Positions 33,956 through 42,990 of a stretch of 49,930 bases of DNA are shown here, piece after piece. Positions within the stretch are counted from its first letter, which is position 1; the number at the start of each line of letters is the position of its first letter. This stretch comes from CAZWUL01 sp964636625 (GTDB taxonomy: Bacteria; Atribacterota; Phoenicimicrobiia; Phoenicimicrobiales; Stramentimicrobiaceae), in assembly GCA_964636625.1 (NCBI GenBank), contig CAZWUL010000003.1, positions 1-49,930 of the forward strand, written 5' to 3'. The position numbers were made by a program, and so were the translations under genes. The notes beneath the pieces were generated by a model. The model searched no databases. It had not been told where the DNA came from and saw only the letters and a program-made list of their open reading frames with translations.

Positions 33956-34475
33956 CCATCTTTTTGATATTTTCGAAAATTCGGTTAATGCAAATGCTGA
34001 TATGGTTATGATAAAGATTTCTTTTTTGGAAGGAGTATTTTATTGCAGTATTACAGATAATGGTGTTGGGATTACTGGTGAAGAGGTTTTAGATCCATTT
34101 GTTACCTCCAGAAAAACCAGAAGAGTTGGATTAGGGTTACCACTACTGAAAAAGGCTGCTGAAGATACCGGCGGTTATCTAAAAATAAGAAGAGTAAATC
34201 GAAGTGGAGGTACAAATCTGGAATTTGAAATGAATATGTCACATATTGATGCCAAACCTTTTGGAAATTTACCACAAACTTTCGCTGATATTTATTCCGC
34301 CTGGCCAGATATAGACTTAAAACTTTATGTAATAAAAAAAAATAAACAAAAAAAAGTTCTGGATTTTCATGAGATGAGGGGAGAAGAGACCCTGGGTTTA
34401 TCTGATTTTATTGCAAGCAGACGAAGAATATTAAATATTATGCAAAAAGAAGTAGAAGCCCTGAATATTTACTAA
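33939..34475 (+). CDS. HATPase-domain ATP-binding protein, histidine-kinase-like
   Basis: A 178-aa protein that is mostly a GHKL ATPase domain: N-box FENSVNANAD, G1 DNGVGI, G2 GLGLPLLKKAA. It lacks sensor, HAMP and His-acceptor regions, so it cannot work as a standard kinase alone. The C-terminal 65 residues are unassigned. TTG start with TGAGGAAAATT upstream; it overlaps the PHP gene by 17 bases. It is the fifth gene of the signalling cassette, followed after 89 bases by the redox subunits. Confidence 0.75.
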   Translation: MKNLADHLFDIFENSVNANADMVMIKISFLEGVFYCSITDNGVGITGEEVLDPFVTSRKTRRVGLGLPLLKKAAEDTGGYLKIRRVNRSGGTNLEFEMNMSHIDAKPFGNLPQTFADIYSAWPDIDLKLYVIKKNKQKKVLDFHEMRGEETLGLSDFIASRRRILNIMQKEVEALNIY

Positions 34476-34564
34476 AGTTAGGATTAAATTGATAAGGGTA
34501 TTTAAGATAAAAAATGTTATTTGCAAAAAATAAAATAAAAATATAGAACCGGAAAGGAGGAGCT

Positions 34565-34933
34565 ATGAAAAATTTAGATGAATTAAAAATCATGCGAGAA
34601 AAAGTCAAGAGAGATTTGCAGCTTAGGGCAGGGGAGCACCGTGTAAAGGTTGTTGTAGGAATGGGTAGTTGCGGAATTGCAGCTGGAGCCAGAGATACAA
34701 TGAACGAATTCCTGGAGTTGATAGAAAAAAATAAAAAAACAGACGTTATTGTCACCGCTTCTGGATGCTTTGGTTTTTGTGCTCAAGAGCCTATGATACA
34801 CGTATATGTAGAAGATAAAAAACCTGTTACTTACCGAAATGTAGATAAAGAAGCAGCACAGGAAATATTTAATAACCATATACTGAACAATAAAATTGTA
34901 GAAAAATACCTATTTTCAAAGGGGAAAAAATAA
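34565..34933 (+). CDS. HndB-like [2Fe-2S] thioredoxin-fold protein
   Basis: A 122-aa protein with a C-terminal thioredoxin-like ferredoxin fold. Cysteines are Cys36 (GSCGIAAGA) and Cys68/Cys72 (GCFGFC), so only three of the four usual [2Fe-2S] ligands are seen. The GSCGIAAGARD form is typical of HndB-type subunits of NADP-reducing hydrogenases. The SD is GGAAAGGAGG. The next start overlaps its stop. Its role is probably electron transfer or assembly in the FDH complex. Confidence 0.82.
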   Translation: MKNLDELKIMREKVKRDLQLRAGEHRVKVVVGMGSCGIAAGARDTMNEFLELIEKNKKTDVIVTASGCFGFCAQEPMIHVYVEDKKPVTYRNVDKEAAQEIFNNHILNNKIVEKYLFSKGKK

Positions 34934-35430
34934 TGATTGAAACAACTATAACAAAAACTGATGAATTATCTGAAAAGGAAAAATACAGTCAATTAAAAGA
35001 TTTTATGAGTGAAAATAAAGATAAGAAAGGTTACCTAATACCAGTTTTGTATAAAGCACAATCTTTATTTGGCTATCTTCCTGAAGAAGTCCAACAATTT
35101 GTTGCCGAAGGAATGCATATCTCAATTAGTGAAGTGTTTGGAGTTGTAACATTTTATTCTTATTTTAAAACACAGCCTGTAGGTCGGCATACAATTACTA
35201 TTTGTATGGGAACTGCTTGTTATGTGAGAGGAGCCAAAAAGATTTTAGAGGCATTGCAAGATAAATTGGGTATTCAAATGGGAGATACAACAGAAGATTT
35301 GAGATTTACCTTAGGTGAACAACGCTGTTTCGGTTCATGTGGAATGGCGCCGGTAATTATGATTGACGGCGAGGTGCACGGAAGGTTAACTCCCAATAAA
35401 TTAGATGCAATTTTAGAGAAATACAAATAG
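34933..35430 (+). CDS. NuoE/HndA-like [2Fe-2S] subunit of FDH complex
   Basis: A 165-aa NuoE homologue. The N-terminal helical region has GYLIPVLYKAQSLFGYLPEEVQQFVAE and VFGVVTFYSYF. The [2Fe-2S] ligands are CMGTAC and CFGSC. It transfers electrons between the NuoF-like flavoprotein and other clusters. In bifurcating hydrogenases and formate dehydrogenases, the equivalent small subunit (HydC) sits beside HydB, as here. Confidence 0.9.
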   Translation: MIETTITKTDELSEKEKYSQLKDFMSENKDKKGYLIPVLYKAQSLFGYLPEEVQQFVAEGMHISISEVFGVVTFYSYFKTQPVGRHTITICMGTACYVRGAKKILEALQDKLGIQMGDTTEDLRFTLGEQRCFGSCGMAPVIMIDGEVHGRLTPNKLDAILEKYK

Positions 35431-35453
35431 TTTAAATAAGGAGTAGATAGATT

Positions 35454-38400
35454 ATGAATAATATAAGAACCCAGCTTCTTTTATGTCATGGAACTTCTTG
35501 TATGTCTAATGGGGCAGCAAGAGTGAGAGAAGCTCTGGATGAGGCATTAAAAGAGGCTAATCTGGATAAAGAAGTTGAAATAATTACTACTGGTTGTATG
35601 GGAATATGTGAACTGGGACCCATCATGGTGGTTTACCCTGATGGAGTTTTTTATCAACAAATAAAACCAGAAGATGCTCACGAAATTGTTCAGGAACACA
35701 TTCTCAAAGGTAGAGTGGTTCAAAGACTTTTTTATAAGAAACCAAAGAGCGAAGAATTAGTGGCAATGATGGAAGAAATAGATTTCTTCAAATTACAGAA
35801 GAGAATTGCACGTCGAAATTGTGGAATAATTGATGTTAATACTATAGACGACTATATAGGTGCTGATGGTTTTATGGCTCTCGGTAAGGCTTTGACAGAG
35901 ATGACCCCACAGGAAGTTATTGAGGAGATTAAGAAATCAGGATTAAGAGGTAGAGGGGGAGCCGGTTTCCCCACAGGATTAAAGTGGGACTTTGCTGCCA
36001 AAGCTTCTGGTGAACAAAAATACATTTTGTGTAATGCAGATGAAGGTGATCCTGGTGCGTTTATGGATCGTAGCATGCTTGAAGGTGATTCCTATAGTGT
36101 TTTAGAAGCCATGATGATTGGCGGTTATGCCATTGGAGCTAACCAGGGTTATATCTATGTAAGGGCTGAATATCCATTAGCAATTGAAAGACTAAAAATT
36201 GCTATTAATGAATTGAAAAAACATGAACTTATCGGAAAAAATATTTTAGGAACTGGATTTGATTTTGATGTTGAAATTAGAATGGGTGCAGGAGCATTTG
36301 TTTGTGGTGAAGAGACAGCTTTAATGCGTTCCATTGAAGGAAAAAGAGGAGAACCCAGACCCAGACCACCTTTTCCGGCAAATAAAGGATTGTTTGAACG
36401 CCCAACTGTTTTAAATAATGTAGAAACACTTGCAAATATTCCTTATATAATTCTACATGGAGCCGATAAGTATGCTTCTGTAGGTACTGAAAAGAGTAAA
36501 GGTACAAAAATATTTGCTCTTGCCGGTAATATAAATAATACCGGTTTAATTGAAGTACCCATTGGAATAACATTAGGAGAAATTGTATATAATATCGGGG
36601 GAGGAATACCCGGTAATAAAAAATTTAAGGCAGTTCAAATTGGAGGACCTTCTGGTGGATGTATTCCCGCACAGCATCTTAACGCAATAGTTGATTATGA
36701 ATCTCTAAAAGAACTCGGTTCAATTATGGGTTCAGGTGGCTTAATTGTTATGGACGAAGACACCTGTATGGTAGACATAGCGCGCTATTTTATGGAGTTT
36801 ATACAGGATGAATCGTGTGGAAAATGTACTCCCTGCCGGGAAGGCACCAGGGTGATGCTGGAGATATTAACCAGGATTTGTGAGGGCAAAGGTAAGATGG
36901 AAGACCTGGATACCCTGGAAGAATTAGCTTATCGCATTAAAGATACTGCCCTTTGCGGGTTAGGACAAACTGCCCCCAACCCGGTTTTATCAACACTTAG
37001 ATATTTCAGGCATGAATATATTGAACATATTAGAGATAAAAAATGTCGGGCAGGTGTATGTGCAGAATTAGTATATGCACCATGCTCTAACTCATGTCCT
37101 GCTTCGGTTAATGTTCCTGCATATTTAGCTTATACCAAGGTAGGCCAGTATGATAAAGCCATGCAGGCACATTTGAGAACAAACCCGTTCCCTGCGGTCT
37201 GTGGTAGAATTTGCCCTGCTTTTTGCGAGTCAAGATGCAGAAGAATAGACATTGATGATGCAATCAATATCCGAGCAGTCAAAAGGTTTATGGCAGATCA
37301 GGTTGACAACTACCTTGATTGTTTCCCGGATAAAAAGAATAAAAACGGAATGAAAGTAGCAATTATTGGTGCAGGACCATCCGGACTTTCTAATGCCTAT
37401 TTCCTGACAATGTTAGGTTATGAGACTACAGTATTTGAAGCTCAGCCTAAAGCAGGGGGTATGTTAACATATGCTATACCTTCTTATCGCTTGCCAAAAA
37501 CTATTGTAGAAAAAGAAATCAATGCTCTGTGCGATTATGGAGTCCAGATTAAAACAAAAACAACAATTGGGGAAGATATTACCCTGGAACAGCTTAGAGA
37601 AGATGGCTATAAAGCCTTTTATGTCTCAGCTGGTGCATGGGATTGTATTATGCCTGATATGGATAATTTAGATGACCCTAGAATCTTTAGTGGATTGGAC
37701 TTTTTGTCTAGATTTAATAAAAAGGAAAAACTGGAAATCGGTAAAGAAGTTTTGGTAATTGGTGGAGGTAACTCTGCAATAGACGCTGCCAGGACTGCTA
37801 AGAGATTGGGTGCAGATGTAACAATTGTATATCGGAGAACCAGAGAGGAAATGCCTGCTGATGAGGCTGAAATCAATGAAGCTGAAAAAGAAGGCATAAA
37901 AATTTCTCTCTTGCAGAACATAAAGTCAGTAAAATCACAGAAAGACGCCCTGGAAGTTGAATTAATTAACATGAGATTAGGTGATTATGATAGTTCAGGT
38001 AGGCGCAGACCAGTTGAAATAAAGGGTTCAAATTTTACCAAAAAGATTGATTGTTTAATCTTATCTATTGGGCAGAAACCTGCAGTAGCTAATTTATTCA
38101 AAAATGAAGATGTAGAATTGAATCGAAATCAGACAATTCCTACCCAAAAAGGAATAACCAAAGTAAAGGATATTTTTGCTGGTGGTGATGTGGCTTTAGG
38201 GCCTGCTACTGTGGTAGAGGCAATTGGAGAAGCACAGGATGCAGCAGAAGCTATTGATTTTTATCTAACCGGGAAGAAACAAAATTATCCCTGGCAAATA
38301 AAAGATCCTGTAAATGTAGATTTCGATCCTGAGGCAGACCCTGTTGATTATAAACGGTCACAATTCGACCTTATTCCTGTAGAAGAGAGGGGAATTCATG

Positions 38401-38483
38401 ACGAAGTTGAGAAGACCTGGAATAAGGATATTACTTGCAGGGAAAGTGAAAGATGCTTGCGTTGTGAATATCGAGAGGACTAA
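35454..38483 (+). CDS. NuoF-like diaphorase fused to GltD/NfnB-like flavoprotein
   Basis: A 1009-aa fusion. Residues 1-100: thioredoxin-like [2Fe-2S] domain with Cys11, Cys16, Cys48 and Cys52. Residues 110-525: NuoF core with GLRGRGGAGFPTGLKW (NADH/FMN site), GAGAFVCGEETALM and the cluster motif SCGKCTPCREGT near 455. From about 530: a DPD/GltD-type [4Fe-4S] domain (CSNSCPASVNVPAYL, CGRICPAFCESRC), FAD GxGxxG GAGPSGLSNA near 636 and NAD(P) GGGNSAIDAA near 770. HydB normally ends in a small 2[4Fe-4S] module, replaced here by the NfnB/GltD-like half. The frame is continuous, so a fusion is real unless the assembly is wrong. Confidence 0.9.
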   Translation: MNNIRTQLLLCHGTSCMSNGAARVREALDEALKEANLDKEVEIITTGCMGICELGPIMVVYPDGVFYQQIKPEDAHEIVQEHILKGRVVQRLFYKKPKSEELVAMMEEIDFFKLQKRIARRNCGIIDVNTIDDYIGADGFMALGKALTEMTPQEVIEEIKKSGLRGRGGAGFPTGLKWDFAAKASGEQKYILCNADEGDPGAFMDRSMLEGDSYSVLEAMMIGGYAIGANQGYIYVRAEYPLAIERLKIAINELKKHELIGKNILGTGFDFDVEIRMGAGAFVCGEETALMRSIEGKRGEPRPRPPFPANKGLFERPTVLNNVETLANIPYIILHGADKYASVGTEKSKGTKIFALAGNINNTGLIEVPIGITLGEIVYNIGGGIPGNKKFKAVQIGGPSGGCIPAQHLNAIVDYESLKELGSIMGSGGLIVMDEDTCMVDIARYFMEFIQDESCGKCTPCREGTRVMLEILTRICEGKGKMEDLDTLEELAYRIKDTALCGLGQTAPNPVLSTLRYFRHEYIEHIRDKKCRAGVCAELVYAPCSNSCPASVNVPAYLAYTKVGQYDKAMQAHLRTNPFPAVCGRICPAFCESRCRRIDIDDAINIRAVKRFMADQVDNYLDCFPDKKNKNGMKVAIIGAGPSGLSNAYFLTMLGYETTVFEAQPKAGGMLTYAIPSYRLPKTIVEKEINALCDYGVQIKTKTTIGEDITLEQLREDGYKAFYVSAGAWDCIMPDMDNLDDPRIFSGLDFLSRFNKKEKLEIGKEVLVIGGGNSAIDAARTAKRLGADVTIVYRRTREEMPADEAEINEAEKEGIKISLLQNIKSVKSQKDALEVELINMRLGDYDSSGRRRPVEIKGSNFTKKIDCLILSIGQKPAVANLFKNEDVELNRNQTIPTQKGITKVKDIFAGGDVALGPATVVEAIGEAQDAAEAIDFYLTGKKQNYPWQIKDPVNVDFDPEADPVDYKRSQFDLIPVEERGIHDEVEKTWNKDITCRESERCLRCEYRED

Positions 38484-38513
38484 TATTGAAAGAAAGGATT
38501 GAGAAATATTAAA

Positions 38514-41285
38514 ATGAAAGATACAGAAATCAAAAAAGAGAAAAAGGCAATGCCATTAGTCCAGGTTACAATAGATGGCCATAAAGTAATGGTAGAGCCT
38601 GGTTCAACCATTTTGGATGCAGCAAATAAAGCAGGAGTAAAGATTCCCACACTTTGTGCTATGCCGGAAATTAATCATTATCCAGGTTCTTGCCGAATGT
38701 GTGTTGTAGAAGTAGAAGGAATGCCCTGTTTAGCTGCTTCTTGCGTATACCCGGTTCGGGATGGCATGGTAGTTCATACTAATAATGAAAGAGTAATAAA
38801 AGCCCGCAGAGCTGTGTTGGAATTATTACTGACTACCCACCCACTTGATTGTATGACTTGTGAGAAGAATGGTGAATGTGATTTACAGGACCTGGCTTAT
38901 GAATTAGGGATTAAAGAATCCAGTTTTGGCAGAAGCGAAAGAAACCTACCTTTGGATGAAAGCAATCCCTTTATCCTGAGAGACTTGAATAAATGCATTC
39001 TTTGTAGAAGATGTGTTGAAATATGTAATGAAATACAGCAATCTAAAGCAATTGGGATAGGGTTCAGAGGCAAAAAGACGGAAATTATTGCCGGATTAGG
39101 CAATAAATTAGGCCATGAAACAAATATAACAATCGGCTCTGATGAAAACCCTGATTATTCTCAATGTGTTTCCTGTGGACAATGCGTGGCAGTATGTCCT
39201 GTTGGAGCCCTAACAGATAAAGCAGCCATAGGAAAAGGCAGGGTATGGGACTTTGAGAAAGTTCACACTACCTGTAATTACTGTGGATGTGGTTGTGGAT
39301 TTGATTTGAACATTAAAGACGGAAAAGTAGTTAAGGTAACTTCTAATCCTGACAGTGTAGTTAATGGAATCAATCTTTGTGTTAAAGGACGTTTTGGTAA
39401 TGATTACATACATAGAGAAGACAGATTAAAAACTCCTTTAATCAGAAAGAATGGAAAATTAGAACCGGTTTCCTGGGAAGAGGCTCTTAATCTTATAAGT
39501 GATAAATTTGGCAAGATAAAGGAAGAATATGGTAGTGATAGCTTAGCCGTCTTATCTTCTGCTAAATGTACAAATGAAGAAAATTATTTATTGATGAAAT
39601 TTGGAAGAGCTGTATTGGGAACCAATAATGTTGATCATTGTGCCAGGCTTTGCCATTCAGCAACTGTTGCAGGCTTAGCACAGGCATTTGGTAGCGGTGC
39701 AATGACTAATTCTATTAAAGAACTTGCCAATGCTTCCGTTATTTATGTAACTGGTTCCAATACTACTGAAAATCATCCTATTATTGCACTGGAAATAAAG
39801 AAGGCAGTAACTAAGAATGGCGCAAAACTAATTGTTGCTGACCCAAGGGAAATTGAATTAACCAAATACGCTACACTTTGGTTGAGACATAAACCTGGGA
39901 CAGATGTAGCCCTTTTTAATGGCCTAATGAATGTAATAATTACTGAAGGATTAGAAGACCAAGAATTTATCAAAGAAAGAACTGAAGATTATGAAAAAAT
40001 GAAAGAAGTTGTGCTCAAATACACACCTGAAATAGTACAAAAAATTACCGGGGTACCAGCCGATGATATTAGAAAAGCAGCCAGGATTTATGCAGAAGGC
40101 CCGAACACTTCTTTAATTTATTCCATGGGAATTACACAACATACAAGCGGTACAGACAATGTTCTTTCAACTGCAAATATAGCCATGTTAACCGGAAATG
40201 TTGGGAAAGAAAGTTCTGGAGTAAATCCTTTAAGAGGACAGAGCAATGTACAGGGAGCCTGTGATATGGGGGCCCTTCCTAATGTTTATTCCGGATATCA
40301 AAAGGTAACTGATCCACTGGTTAAGGAGAAATTTTCAAAAGCTTGGGGTGCTGAATTGTCTGACAAAGTAGGATTGACCGTTGTTGAAATATTAAATGCC
40401 GCGTATGATGGAAAGATTAAAGGCATATTTATTATGGCAGAAAATCCGGCTATGTCTGATCCTGATTTAAATCATGCCCGGGAAGCATTAAAGAAAACGG
40501 AATTTTTAGTTGTATCTGACATGTTTATGACTGAAACAGCCGAAATGGCTGATGTAGTTTTGCCTGGTGTCAGTTTTGCTGAAAAAGATGGCACAATTAC
40601 CAACACCGAAAGAAGAGTTCAGAGATTCCATAAGGCTGTTGAACCTGTTGGTGAAGCAAAACCGGAATGGCAAATCATATCTGAGTTAGCCCAGAAAATG
40701 GGTTATCAAATGAATTACAATCATCCCTCGGAAATAATGGAGGAAATTGCTGAGATTACTCCTATCTATGGTGGAATGTTGTATCCGAGATTGGAAGAAA
40801 AAGGACTGCAATGGCCTTGTCCTGATGCAAGCCATCCAGGAACAAAATTCCTGCATAAAGGAAAGTTCAGCAGAGGTAAGGGAAAGTTCTTCCCGGTTGA
40901 ATATAGAGATGCTGCAGAACTTCCGGATGACGAATATCCGTTGATATTTACTACCGGACGGGTTCTTTATCACTTTCATACCGGAACGGTTTCACGGAAA
41001 TCTAAGGGGTTAAATGAAGTGTATAAAGAAGCTTTAGTTGAAATTAGCCCTAAAGATGCCCAGGAATTGAGTATAAAAGATGGAGAAATAGTGGAAGTAA
41101 CATCTCGTAGAGGAAAAATTAAAGCCAAGGCAAAGGTAACTGAAAAATCTGATGATGGTGTAGTATTTATGAGTTTCCACTTTCATGAAGCGGCTGCGAA
41201 TTTACTAACAAATGCCGCGCTTGACCCGGTTTCTAAAATACCAGAGTATAAGGTATGTGCAGTGAAAGTGAAAAAGATATCTTAA
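38514..41285 (+). CDS. fdhA: Formate dehydrogenase catalytic subunit (Mo/W, Cys-type)
   Basis: Oxidises formate or reduces CO2 at a bis-MGD Mo/W site. In order: [2Fe-2S] domain (about 15-95), His-Cys [4Fe-4S] (HPLDCMTCEKNGECDLQ), two [4Fe-4S] (CILCRRCVEIC, CVSCGQCVAVCP), then the molybdopterin domain with CNYCGCGCGF. The catalytic position is Cys380 (codon 39651-39653, TGC) in DHCARLCHS, where many homologues have Sec; GMGITQHTSGTDN-type and C-terminal molydopterin-binding motifs follow. TTG 38499, ATG 38514 and ATG 38550 are all possible starts; none has ideal SD spacing. It is clearly FDH, not a [FeFe] hydrogenase or NuoG. Confidence 0.92.
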   Translation: MKDTEIKKEKKAMPLVQVTIDGHKVMVEPGSTILDAANKAGVKIPTLCAMPEINHYPGSCRMCVVEVEGMPCLAASCVYPVRDGMVVHTNNERVIKARRAVLELLLTTHPLDCMTCEKNGECDLQDLAYELGIKESSFGRSERNLPLDESNPFILRDLNKCILCRRCVEICNEIQQSKAIGIGFRGKKTEIIAGLGNKLGHETNITIGSDENPDYSQCVSCGQCVAVCPVGALTDKAAIGKGRVWDFEKVHTTCNYCGCGCGFDLNIKDGKVVKVTSNPDSVVNGINLCVKGRFGNDYIHREDRLKTPLIRKNGKLEPVSWEEALNLISDKFGKIKEEYGSDSLAVLSSAKCTNEENYLLMKFGRAVLGTNNVDHCARLCHSATVAGLAQAFGSGAMTNSIKELANASVIYVTGSNTTENHPIIALEIKKAVTKNGAKLIVADPREIELTKYATLWLRHKPGTDVALFNGLMNVIITEGLEDQEFIKERTEDYEKMKEVVLKYTPEIVQKITGVPADDIRKAARIYAEGPNTSLIYSMGITQHTSGTDNVLSTANIAMLTGNVGKESSGVNPLRGQSNVQGACDMGALPNVYSGYQKVTDPLVKEKFSKAWGAELSDKVGLTVVEILNAAYDGKIKGIFIMAENPAMSDPDLNHAREALKKTEFLVVSDMFMTETAEMADVVLPGVSFAEKDGTITNTERRVQRFHKAVEPVGEAKPEWQIISELAQKMGYQMNYNHPSEIMEEIAEITPIYGGMLYPRLEEKGLQWPCPDASHPGTKFLHKGKFSRGKGKFFPVEYRDAAELPDDEYPLIFTTGRVLYHFHTGTVSRKSKGLNEVYKEALVEISPKDAQELSIKDGEIVEVTSRRGKIKAKAKVTEKSDDGVVFMSFHFHEAAANLLTNAALDPVSKIPEYKVCAVKVKKIS

Positions 41286-41324
41286 AGTATAAAATATTCA
41301 GCAATATAAAAGGAGGAAATTAAG

Positions 41325-42197
41325 TTGAGTACAGAAAAAGAGAAAATACAAAAGGTAGAAAATATTACCGCCCCTTGTAATCCACCTGCTGCAGTTGCCA
41401 ATGCATTTTGCGGTATTGGAAAAGTTAAATGCGATTTACCATGGATTAAGATGATAATTCTTGGTATTTTAGCAGGTGTTTATATTAGTTTTGGGGGACA
41501 ACTGGCAACTATGGTTACCTATGATGCAGCTCAGTATATCAGCGATGGTGTTGCAAGGTTTTTATTCGGTAGTGTCTTTTCAGTTGGTCTAATGCTGGTG
41601 GTTATTGCTGGTGCAGAGCTATTTACTGGAAACAATTTAATTGTAGTTGGAGCTTTAAATGGAAGTGTTCCAGTGGGTAAGTTGATAAACAACTGGTTCT
41701 GGGTCTATGTGGCAAATTTTATTGGTTCCCTTTTAATTGTATGGATTATGTATGCTGCAGAGCTTTGGAAAGTTGGTGATTTTGGTTTAGGCGCAAGAGC
41801 CCTGGCTATTGCCAATGGCAAAGTCAACATCAGTTGGGGTGCAGCTATTGCCAGAGGTATTCTTTGTAACTGGCTGGTCTGTTTGGCAGTATGGATGGCT
41901 GTGGCAGCCAAGGATGTTGCAGGGAAGATATTAGCAATTTATTTCCCGATTATGGCCTTTGTAGCCAGTGGATTTGAACATAGTATTGCCAATATGTACT
42001 TTGTACCTATGGGTATTATGCTTAAAGGGAATGCTTCAGTCGTTGCGGCGGCAGGACTTACTGACAGATTAGCCAATTTAAATTGGGGTGGATTTATATT
42101 CAATAATTTAATTCCGGTTACTATTGGTAATATAATCGGTGGAGCATTCTTTGTTGCTACCCTATATTGGTTTGTATTCTTAAAAGATAAAAAATAA
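41325..42197 (+). CDS. focA: Formate/nitrite transporter family channel (FocA-like)
   Basis: Pentameric inner-membrane channel for formate. At 290 aa with six helices, GAELFTGNN is near residues 88-96, and the key His of FNT channels lies in FEHSIANMYFVPMGI. TTG start with AAAGGAGGAAA. The N-terminus has a short Cys-containing segment (TAPCNPPAAV, NAFCGIGKVKC). It is the last gene of the FDH operon, right before a terminator, so formate is the most likely solute; direction is not deducible. Confidence 0.9.
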   Translation: MSTEKEKIQKVENITAPCNPPAAVANAFCGIGKVKCDLPWIKMIILGILAGVYISFGGQLATMVTYDAAQYISDGVARFLFGSVFSVGLMLVVIAGAELFTGNNLIVVGALNGSVPVGKLINNWFWVYVANFIGSLLIVWIMYAAELWKVGDFGLGARALAIANGKVNISWGAAIARGILCNWLVCLAVWMAVAAKDVAGKILAIYFPIMAFVASGFEHSIANMYFVPMGIMLKGNASVVAAAGLTDRLANLNWGGFIFNNLIPVTIGNIIGGAFFVATLYWFVFLKDKK

Positions 42198-42262
42198 CTA
42201 GAAATAATTAAGAACAAATTATATATAAATCATAAGAAATGTTTATATAGATTACTAATATA

Positions 42263-42307
42263 GAGGGGTATATCAAAAAAAAAAAAAAAAGATATAACCC
42301 CTCTTTT
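42263..42307 (+). terminator. Terminator of the FDH operon
   Basis: GAGGGGTATATC (42263-42274) and GATATAACCCCTC (42291-42303) pair with one bulge around a run of 16 A, followed by TTTT. The A-run as loop is unusual but the G-C-rich base of the stem is strong. Confidence 0.75.
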
Positions 42308-42315
42308 AACTTTGG

Positions 42316-42990
42316 ATGATTTTTAATGATTTAAAAGTAGAGAACTTAACTATGTTAAGCAGTAAGGAAATTCCTATCACAGTAATATTGTTGGCAGGTG
42401 GAAAAAGCAGTAGAATCGGCCTGAATAAAGATAAGGGAAAAATGAAGTTATTGGGTGTTAATTTGATTGATAGAGTAATTTCCAATATTCTTTCAGCTGG
42501 TTTATTCTTAGAAAAAGACATTCTTGTTGTGGGACCGAAGAAAAGATTTCCTAATCATCAGCTGGTCATAGAGGATATTTACCCACAAAAAGGTCCCTTA
42601 GGAGGAATATTTTCTGGCCTGTACAACTCTAAGACTTTTTATAATCTGGTAATCGGGTATGATATGCCTTTTATTGAACCAAAATTAATTCGCTATATGG
42701 TAGAGCATATTGATAATTACGATGCTGTTATTCCAACTCATAGCCAGGGATTATTTGAACCCTTGTGTGCAATATATAGCAAAAATTGTCTGGAAATAAT
42801 GGAACATAATATTAAAAATGGAAAATTATCCGTAAGATGCATTTTCCCTTTTTTAAAGATACGTTTAATTAATGAAGAAGAGATAAAAAATTATGACCCT
42901 AATTTACAATCCTTCTTTAATATTAATTTCAAAAGTGATTTTTCCAGAGCAGAAGAATTAGACCGAAAGAGAAGTGAAAATAAATGTTAA
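42316..42990 (+). CDS. mobA: Molybdenum cofactor guanylyltransferase MobA
   Basis: Transfers GMP to molybdopterin to make MGD, the cofactor form FDH needs. The nucleotide-binding motif LLAGGKSSRIGLNKDKG lies early, and DIYPQKGPLGGIFSGL and YDMPFIEP follow. Two in-frame ATGs (42316, 42352) are possible; neither has a clear SD, and 42352 gives the more usual N-terminus. It overlaps fdhD by seven bases. The position just after the FDH operon supports the role. Confidence 0.88.
   Translation: MIFNDLKVENLTMLSSKEIPITVILLAGGKSSRIGLNKDKGKMKLLGVNLIDRVISNILSAGLFLEKDILVVGPKKRFPNHQLVIEDIYPQKGPLGGIFSGLYNSKTFYNLVIGYDMPFIEPKLIRYMVEHIDNYDAVIPTHSQGLFEPLCAIYSKNCLEIMEHNIKNGKLSVRCIFPFLKIRLINEEEIKNYDPNLQSFFNINFKSDFSRAEELDRKRSENKC

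Noticed and set aside
39651..39653. Possible selenocysteine in the formate dehydrogenase
   Set aside because: The catalytic codon is TGC, not TGA. There is no in-frame TGA in the gene, so no SECIS is needed.
38514..41285. [FeFe] hydrogenase HydA or NuoG as identity of the large Fe-S protein
   Set aside because: The N-terminal Fe-S domains are shared with those families, but the C-terminal two-thirds is the molybdopterin fold with DHCARLCHS and no H-cluster motifs; focA, mobA and fdhD surround it.
42275..42290. Run of 16 A as a possible sequencing artefact or phase-variation tract
   Set aside because: It lies in a terminator loop outside any gene, so slippage would have no coding effect; its length may still be slightly misread.
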